From Actinomycetospora soli (GTDB lineage Bacteria > Actinomycetota > Actinomycetes > Mycobacteriales > Pseudonocardiaceae), in contig NZ_JAJNDA010000001.1 in assembly GCF_021026295.1 (NCBI RefSeq), forward strand, positions 186,001-250,000: a stretch of 64,000 nt of DNA, written 5' to 3'. The notes under the pieces were generated by a model, which ran no database searches, was not told the DNA's origin, and was given only the letters and a program-made list of their open reading frames with translations. The position numbers and the translations under genes were made by a program. This document shows positions 58,373 through 64,000 of this stretch, piece by piece. Numbering within the stretch: the stretch's first letter is position 1; each line of letters begins with the position of its first letter.

Positions 58373-60052
58373 CTAGTGTTCTCTGAACGCCTCGGCCAGC
58401 CACCAGGACGGCTCGTCCGAGGTCACCTTGGCGTCGAGCAGCAGCGGCCGGTCGCGCCGACCGGCAAGCCACCCGCGCACGATGTCGAGGTCCGCCACCG
58501 ACCGCACCGTCGCCGCGTCGGCGCCGTACCCGCGCGCGATCGCGGCGAGGTCGGCGTCCGGGAAGCGGACGGTGCTCTGGTCGGCGTCGGTGAAGTGATG
58601 GAACTCCGCGCCGTACCCGGCGTCGTCGTAGACCACGACGAGCATCCCCAGACCGAGCCGCACGGCGGTCTCGAACTCGCTGATGCCCATGAGGAACCCG
58701 CCGTCACCGCAGGCCGCGACGGGCAGCCGGTCGGGGCGGGCGAGCGCCGCCCCGATCGCCGTCGCGAGCCCCAGGCCGATCGACTGGAACCCCTGGGTGA
58801 GGCAGAAGCCGGCCTCGTCGGGCACCCGGAGGTAGCCCGACGGGTAGCCCATGAAGTTGCCGGAGTCGACGGCGACCGTCCGTTCCAGCGGCAGCAGCTC
58901 GTCGAGCGCGGCCGTGAGCGTGCGCGGGTCGATCCGGTCCCCGGACTCGGTGTCCGGCACGAGCGTGTGCCGCGGCGCGATCCGCGCGACCACCTCCGGG
59001 GTCCGGTAGCCGACCTGCTCGTCGACCACGGCGAGCGCGTCCCGGGCGGTCGCCGCCACGTCCCCGAGCACGGCGAGGTCGACCGGGCGCTGCGCGCCGA
59101 GCGCCTCGGGGGTGTCGTCGACCTGGGCCACGGTGGCACCCGCGAGCAGCTCGCCGCCGCGCACCGTCCAGCGGGTGAGCGCCGCGCCCCACGCGACGAC
59201 GACGTCGGCCCCGGTGATCAGCTCCGCGGTCTCCGGCGTCGAGAAGCCGCCCGAGATGCCGAGCGACCAGTCCGACCCGGTGAACAGCCCGTGGGCGACG
59301 GCGGTCGTGGCCAGCAGGGCGCCGCACCGCGCCGCGAGGGCCTCGAGCTCCGCGCGGGCCCCGCGCGCACCTCGTCCCGCGACGAACACGGGCCGCTCGG
59401 CGCGGTCGAGCAGGTCGACCAGGGCCACGACGGCGTCCGCGTCCGGGGCCGGGGGCCGCCAGGTGGTCCGGGCGGGAGGGGCGGTCCCGACGGCGGGTTC
59501 GGCCTGGACGTCGATCGGGAGGCTGAGCACCACGGTGCGGCGCTGGTCGCGGCACGTCCCGTAGGCCCGAACCACGTCGACCGCCGCCGAGGTCGCCGTG
59601 TGCACGCGCTCGGCCACGGCGCCCACCGAGCGGGCCAGTGCGTCCTGGTCCACCCGGAAGTTCGACCGCACGGCGGCGCGCGGGGAGTCCGCGGCCAGCA
59701 CGAGCAGCGGGGTCCGGCTCTTGGCGGCCTCGGCGATCCCGGTGAGGGCGTTGGTCAGCCCGCACCCCTGGTGCACCGTCAGCACCGCCACCTCCCCCGT
59801 CGTCCGTGCCCAGGCGTCCGCCGCGGTCGCGGCCCCGCCCTCGTGGCGCGCCGCGGTGTACGGCACGCCGGTGGCACGCAGGGCGTTGGCGAGCCGCAGG
59901 TTGCCGCTGCCCACCACGCCGAACGCGTGCCCCGCGCCGAGCTCGCCGACCAGCCGGCCGACCTGCTCGGCGACGGTGCTGCCTAGCCCTTCTCCACCAG
60001 GGCCAGCACCCGCGTCGGGCTGCCCGAGCCGCCCAGAATCGGCAGCGGGCAC
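58373..60052 (-). CDS. Thiamine-pyrophosphate-binding enzyme (acetolactate synthase/decarboxylase-like)
   Basis: About 533-559 aa. The protein begins around STVAEQVGRLVGELGAGHAFG. PYR domain: GVPYTAARHEGGAATAADAWAR with the catalytic-like Glu; PP domain: the TPP motif GDGGFLMGISEFETAVRLGL...YDD (about residue 460). No ATG, GTG or TTG occurs at the expected start after the GGAGAAGG ribosome site; the nearest GTG is 60052, inside the upstream gene by 70 bases, and is used here with low certainty. Substrate may be benzoylformate- or phenylpyruvate-like. It follows the cyclase gene. Confidence 0.78.
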   Translation of the reverse strand: MPAADSGRLGQPDAGAGPGGEGLGSTVAEQVGRLVGELGAGHAFGVVGSGNLRLANALRATGVPYTAARHEGGAATAADAWARTTGEVAVLTVHQGCGLTNALTGIAEAAKSRTPLLVLAADSPRAAVRSNFRVDQDALARSVGAVAERVHTATSAAVDVVRAYGTCRDQRRTVVLSLPIDVQAEPAVGTAPPARTTWRPPAPDADAVVALVDLLDRAERPVFVAGRGARGARAELEALAARCGALLATTAVAHGLFTGSDWSLGISGGFSTPETAELITGADVVVAWGAALTRWTVRGGELLAGATVAQVDDTPEALGAQRPVDLAVLGDVAATARDALAVVDEQVGYRTPEVVARIAPRHTLVPDTESGDRIDPRTLTAALDELLPLERTVAVDSGNFMGYPSGYLRVPDEAGFCLTQGFQSIGLGLATAIGAALARPDRLPVAACGDGGFLMGISEFETAVRLGLGMLVVVYDDAGYGAEFHHFTDADQSTVRFPDADLAAIARGYGADAATVRSVADLDIVRGWLAGRRDRPLLLDAKVTSDEPSWWLAEAFREH

Positions 60053-60768
60053 ACGATCAGCACCGCGCCCGTCGCCGGTAGCCGTCCGAGGTTCCGCAGA
60101 CTGGTCAGTCCCCACTTGTTCGCCCCCATGAGGTAGTGGTGGCAGGAGAAGGGCGGGTCGAAGCCTCCGGCCGCACCGGCGTCCGTCCCGACCGTCTCGA
60201 CCCCGAACCCGGTCAGCGGGGACTCCTGCGCGATCCAGCGCGCGCACTCGGTCGACACCCCGGGGGTGTGCGGCCCGGCGGCGTCGGCGTTGACGAACTC
60301 CTCCTGGGTCTCCCCCCGAGCCTCCCAGCCGGTGCGGTAGAGGAGCCACCCGCCGTCGGGAAGGGGACCGTGCTCGGCCTGCCAGGCCTCGAGGTGGGCG
60401 ACCTCGAGGAGGAAGTCCGGGTCCTTCTCCACCTCGGCGGTCATGTCGATCACCGCGACGGGGGCGACGAGCGTGCCCATCGGTGCCTGCGAGACGTCGA
60501 GGCCGTCGCGACCGGTGACCCAGTGGTTCGGGGCGTCGAGGTGGGTGCCGGTGTGCTCGCCGGTGTGGATGTCGTTCCAGTACCAGGCCGGGCCGCGGTC
60601 GTCGTAGCGGGAGAGCTCCTCGAGCCGGAACCGCGAGGTGTTCGCGAACGGCTCGGGCAGCTCGAGGATCGGGGTGGACTCCTGCAGCGGCGTGGTGAGG
60701 TCGACGACCTCCACGCCCCCGGAACGGGTGGCCTGCACGAGCGCGGACAGCAGGGACTGCTCGGACAC
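59983..60768 (-). CDS. Cyclase-family hydrolase (kynurenine formamidase-like)
   Basis: 261 aa from GTG 60768 (GAAGGAG upstream). The family motif HTGEHTGTHLDAPNHW carries the metal-binding His/Asp set of the cyclase/KynB fold. Members include kynurenine formamidase and isatin hydrolase, both linked to tryptophan or indole breakdown, which suits the adjacent indolepyruvate oxidoreductase. Exact substrate open. The stop TAG (59983-59985) is also where the TPP gene's translation should begin. Confidence 0.85.
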   Translation of the reverse strand: MSEQSLLSALVQATRSGGVEVVDLTTPLQESTPILELPEPFANTSRFRLEELSRYDDRGPAWYWNDIHTGEHTGTHLDAPNHWVTGRDGLDVSQAPMGTLVAPVAVIDMTAEVEKDPDFLLEVAHLEAWQAEHGPLPDGGWLLYRTGWEARGETQEEFVNADAAGPHTPGVSTECARWIAQESPLTGFGVETVGTDAGAAGGFDPPFSCHHYLMGANKWGLTSLRNLGRLPATGAVLIVCPLPILGGSGSPTRVLALVEKG

Positions 60769-60958
60769 GGGGACTCCTTCGGACGGGGCTCGCTGCGAAG
60801 CATGGCGATCCGTGCACCCGAGCGGTATCCACCCTGCGCCCCGGTTGTCCACCCGCCGTCGGGTGCGGCGTCCGACGGACAACGGCGGCGCGGCGGGGAT
60901 AGCTCCGCCGGGGCCGCCCGGCGAGCGTGTGGCGCACACCCACCACGAAGGAGCCCCC

Positions 60959-63148
60959 ATGGCCGAACGGTCCTTCGCCGCCGAGGTCGCGAAGCTCCGC
61001 CTGGGCGCCGGCGAGACCCTCCACGTCGAGGGCATCCTCGCCGTCACCAAGGCGCTGCTGCAGTCCGGCGTGGCCTACGTCGGCGGCTACCAGGGCGCGC
61101 CGATCTCGCACCTCATGGACGTGCTCGGGGACGCGAGCGAGATTCTCGACGAGCTCGACATCCGCTTCGAGAACTCCGCCTCCGAGGCCACCGCCGCCGC
61201 GATGCTGGCCGCCTCGGTGCACCAGCCGCTGCGCGGGGCGATCACCTTCAAGTCCCCGGTGGGGACCAACGTCGCCTCGGACGCCCTGGCCAACCTCGCG
61301 AGCGGCGGCGTGACCGGCGGCGCGCTGGTGATCCTCGGCGAGGACTACGGCGAGGGTTCGTCGATCATGCAGGAGCGCTCGCACGCGTTCGCGATGAAGT
61401 CGCAGATGTGGCTGCTCGACCCGCGTCCGAACATCACCGCCATCGTCGACGCGGTCGAGGCCGGCTTCGAGCTCTCCGAGGCCAGCAACACCCCCGTGTT
61501 CCTCGAGCTACGACTGCGCTCGTGCCACCTGCACGGCGGGTTCGTCGCGAAGGACAACGTGCGCCCGCCGATGACCGTGCGCGAGGCCGCCGACGCCCCG
61601 CGGCGCGCCGTCGACCGGATCGTGCTGCCGCCCGCCTCCTTCGCGCACGAGAAGGAGAAGCTCGCCGACCGCTGGCCGGCGGCGGTCCGGTTCATCCGCG
61701 AGCGGGGCCTCAACGAAGTCTTCCCCGGCTCGCCCGAGGCGACCGACGTCGGGATCCTCGTCCAGGGCGGGCTCTACAACACGATGAACCGGGCGCTGGA
61801 GCTCCTCGGCTGCTCGGACAGCCACGGCCGCAGCCGGATCCCGGTCTACGTCATGAACGTGACCTACCCGGTCGTCGACGCGGAGGTCCTCGACTTCTGC
61901 GCGGACAAGAAGGCCGTGATCATGGTCGAGGAGGGCCAGCCCGACTACATCGAGCAGAACCTCCACGCGATCCTGCGCCGCGCCGGCTCGATCACCACAC
62001 TGCACGGCAAGGACCTGCTCGCGCCGGGCGGCGAGTACACGACCCAGGTCGTCACCCGCGGGCTCGCGGACTTCCTGACGACCTACGTCCCCGACCTGGT
62101 CGCGGCCCGGCCGGCGCTCCTGCGCGACGCGGACGACCCGACGAGCCCGTTCGCCCCGCGCGTCGCCGCCGACGTCGTGCGCCCGCGCCCGCCGGGCCTG
62201 TGCACCGGCTGCCCCGAGCGCCCGATCTTCTCCGGGCTGAAGCTCGCCGAGCGCGAGACCGGGCAGCACCACGTCAGCGCCGACATCGGCTGCCACCTGT
62301 TCGCGATCAACGCCCCGTTCGACCTCGGTGCCACCACGATGGGCTACGGGCTCGGGGCGGCGGGTGCGGCCGCGCTCTCGGCGCCGGGGTCGGAGCAGCG
62401 CGCCATCTCGATCATGGGTGACGGCGGGTTCTGGCACAACGGCCTGACCAGCGGCGTCGGCAACGCGGTGTTCAACAGGTCCGACCAGGTCATGGTCGTG
62501 GTGGACAACGACTACGCCGCCGCGACCGGCGGCCAGGACGTGCTCTCCTCGCACGCCGACACCGAGCGCCGCTCCACGCAGCACCCCATCGAGAAGGCCG
62601 CGCGCGGGCTCGGCGTCACGAACGCGACGACGATCGACCACACCTACGACGTGCAGCGCGTGAAGGACACGTTCCTGAGGGCGTTCCGGCGGAAGAAGGG
62701 GTCGGGACCCGAACTGCTCGTCATGCAGTCCGAGTGCCAGCTCAACCGGCAGCGGCGGGTGCGCAAGGAACGGTCGGACAAGCTGAAGCGCGGCGAGCGG
62801 GTGGTCCGCGAGCGGTTCGGGGTGGACCCGGAGACCTGCACCGGCGACCACGCGTGCGTGCGCATCTCCGGCTGCCCGTCGCTGACGATCACCGACAACC
62901 CCGACCCGCTGCGCAGCGACCCGATCGCGACGGTGCTCGACAGCTGCGTCGGCTGCGGGGTGTGCGGCAACAACGCCCACGCCGCGGTGCTGTGCCCGTC
63001 GTTCTACCGGACCGACGTCGTCGACAACCCGACGCGCGGCGAACGGCTGCGCGGCGCGTTCCGGTCCCGCTGGATCGCGCTCGCCGGGCGTGCCCTGGAG
63101 CGGCACGCCGCGCGGATGGAGCCCGTGACCGAGAAGGAGGCCGCCTGA
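60959..63148 (+). CDS. iorA: Indolepyruvate ferredoxin oxidoreductase, alpha-type subunit
   Basis: 729 aa from ATG 60959. Order: a pyrimidine-binding domain (GGYQGAPISHLMDVLGDAS), a central domain, the TPP-binding domain (SIMGDGGFWHNGL, with GQDVLSSH), then a C-terminal 2[4Fe-4S] ferredoxin-like part (DSCVGCGVCGNNAHAAVLC). CTGCPERPIFSGLK links them. It oxidises aryl-pyruvates to aryl-acetyl-CoA with ferredoxin. ATGA overlap with the beta-subunit gene. Confidence 0.9.
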   Translation: MAERSFAAEVAKLRLGAGETLHVEGILAVTKALLQSGVAYVGGYQGAPISHLMDVLGDASEILDELDIRFENSASEATAAAMLAASVHQPLRGAITFKSPVGTNVASDALANLASGGVTGGALVILGEDYGEGSSIMQERSHAFAMKSQMWLLDPRPNITAIVDAVEAGFELSEASNTPVFLELRLRSCHLHGGFVAKDNVRPPMTVREAADAPRRAVDRIVLPPASFAHEKEKLADRWPAAVRFIRERGLNEVFPGSPEATDVGILVQGGLYNTMNRALELLGCSDSHGRSRIPVYVMNVTYPVVDAEVLDFCADKKAVIMVEEGQPDYIEQNLHAILRRAGSITTLHGKDLLAPGGEYTTQVVTRGLADFLTTYVPDLVAARPALLRDADDPTSPFAPRVAADVVRPRPPGLCTGCPERPIFSGLKLAERETGQHHVSADIGCHLFAINAPFDLGATTMGYGLGAAGAAALSAPGSEQRAISIMGDGGFWHNGLTSGVGNAVFNRSDQVMVVVDNDYAAATGGQDVLSSHADTERRSTQHPIEKAARGLGVTNATTIDHTYDVQRVKDTFLRAFRRKKGSGPELLVMQSECQLNRQRRVRKERSDKLKRGERVVRERFGVDPETCTGDHACVRISGCPSLTITDNPDPLRSDPIATVLDSCVGCGVCGNNAHAAVLCPSFYRTDVVDNPTRGERLRGAFRSRWIALAGRALERHAARMEPVTEKEAA

Positions 63149-64000
63149 TGCCCACCCTGATGCCCGCGCCCACCACCGCGGCGGGCGCCTCCTGGTACGC
63201 CGGGCAGCGCCCGATCACGGTCGCCGTCCTCGCCATGGGTGGCGAGGGCGGCGGCGTCCTCGCCGACTGGATCGTCGCCGTCGCCGAGGGGGCGGGCCAC
63301 CACGCCCAGACCACCTCGGTCGCGGGCGTCGCCCAGCGCACCGGCGCCACCGTGTACTACGTCGAGCTCCACCCGCCCGTGCCCGGGGACGTCGCCGGCG
63401 GGCGGCCCGAGCCCGTGCTGAGCGTCTTCCCCGCACCCGGCGAGGTGGACCTCGTCGTCGCCTCCGAGCTCATGGAGTGCGGCCGGGCCGTACAGCGTGG
63501 CTTCGCCACCCCCGACCGCACCACGCTGATCACCTCGACGAACCGCGTCTACTCGATCGACGAGAAGTCCCACCTCGGCGACGGCCGCGTCGACACCTCG
63601 GCGCTGCTCGACGCCGCCGGGAAGGCCGCGAAGCGTCTCGTCGCGGAGGACTTCGCGGCGATCGCCGGCCGCCACGGCAGCGTCATCAGCGCGTCGCTGC
63701 TCGGCGCGGTCGCGGGCTCCGGCGTGCTCCCGTTCGCGCGGTCGGCCTACGAGGACGCCATCCGCGCGGCGGGCAAGGGCGTGGAGCCGAGCCTGGCGGC
63801 GTTCTCCGGCGGGTTCGACGCCGCGGCGCCTCCGAGGCCGACCTCCGTGCCGGTGGACATCACGATCGGCCCCCGCCCGGTGTCGCCGCAGGAGCGCAAG
63901 GACCGCGAGGAGGCCCGGCGCACCGAGATCGCGGCGACCGACCCGGCGTCGCTCGTCGGGCCCGACCTGGCCGGGCTCGCCGTCGGGACCCTCGAGCTCC
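63148..64000 (+). CDS. iorB: Indolepyruvate ferredoxin oxidoreductase, beta-type subunit (partial)
   Basis: ATG 63148 overlaps the alpha-subunit stop; the frame is open to the window edge (284 codons seen). VAVLAMGGEGGGVLADWIVAVAEGAG is the gamma-type domain for CoA and TPP transfer, with TTSVAGVAQRTGATVYYVEL and TSTNRVYSIDEKSHLG. The downstream part is Arg/Glu-rich. Expected to be longer than the 200-aa archaeal IorB, perhaps with a DUF6537-like extension. Truncated by the window only. Confidence 0.85.
   Translation, partial: MPTLMPAPTTAAGASWYAGQRPITVAVLAMGGEGGGVLADWIVAVAEGAGHHAQTTSVAGVAQRTGATVYYVELHPPVPGDVAGGRPEPVLSVFPAPGEVDLVVASELMECGRAVQRGFATPDRTTLITSTNRVYSIDEKSHLGDGRVDTSALLDAAGKAAKRLVAEDFAAIAGRHGSVISASLLGAVAGSGVLPFARSAYEDAIRAAGKGVEPSLAAFSGGFDAAAPPRPTSVPVDITIGPRPVSPQERKDREEARRTEIAATDPASLVGPDLAGLAVGTLEL

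Noticed and set aside
60054-61384. Very long minus-strand frame joining the TPP enzyme to antisense of the iorA-like gene
   Set aside because: Only the part from about 59985 down has homology; the upstream part is antisense to the cyclase and indolepyruvate genes.
1-64000. Mobile elements, tRNA or rRNA genes
   Set aside because: No transposase, integrase, clover-leaf or rRNA-like sequence was noticed in a read-through; automated searches were not run.

Overview
The window is about 73% G+C, rich in GTG starts, 1-4 base start/stop overlaps and TANNNT-type -10 boxes. Gene content (PacL/CtpC metal export, PaaX, Ser/Thr kinase with a DUF4232 sensor, RGCVC and DUF5994 small proteins, FolP2-like protein, TipA-type MerR) points to an actinomycete, most likely Pseudonocardiaceae; the genus is inference. 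No rRNA, tRNA, CRISPR array, phage or insertion sequence was seen.

Layout. 1-8.8 kb: three tandem unknown genes that look like diverged paralogs, a DUF3293 protein, a MatC/SLC13 permease, a NUDIX hydrolase, an EcsC protein, two tandem GAF-GGDEF diguanylate cyclases, a GNAT enzyme and a TipAS-type MerR regulator. 8.7-18.9 kb: an oxidative module with an FGGY kinase (frameshifted), a zinc-less alcohol dehydrogenase, an aldehyde dehydrogenase, a RibB-like protein that has lost its catalytic residues, an FMN reductase, a GntR regulator, and two 380-aa luciferase-like monooxygenases flanking an AraC regulator. 18.9-28.3 kb: a DUF885 protein (frameshifted), a homodimeric PDH E1-type enzyme, a secreted two-subunit molybdenum hydroxylase and pyruvate oxidase. 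28.3-47.1 kb: two copies of a UPF0718 permease/TIGR03943 pair, a STAS protein, a kinase, a PacL-CtpC-YibE/F metal export operon, an MFS carrier, SelO, Ktr-type K+ uptake, and small enzymes. 47.1-64 kb: a PaaX regulator with an aryl-CoA operon (ligase, hydroxylase/reductase fusion, two thioesterases, FAH hydrolase, cupin, RidA), then a FolP2/RibD-like pair, and a TPP-enzyme/cyclase/indolepyruvate oxidoreductase group. This right half reads as an aromatic-acid, possibly anthranilate or tryptophan-linked, catabolic neighbourhood.

Non-coding structure is unusually rich. There are three tandem 67-bp palindromes at 14.05-14.37 kb, a dispersed bipartite 19-bp repeat (four loci, one inside the kinase gene), three long palindromes that swallow the stop codons of convergent genes, and a 12-mer CCCGYCGTCGGG found 18 times in several reading frames. 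The two luciferase-like monooxygenase genes share a matching promoter layout that implicates the AraC regulator between them.
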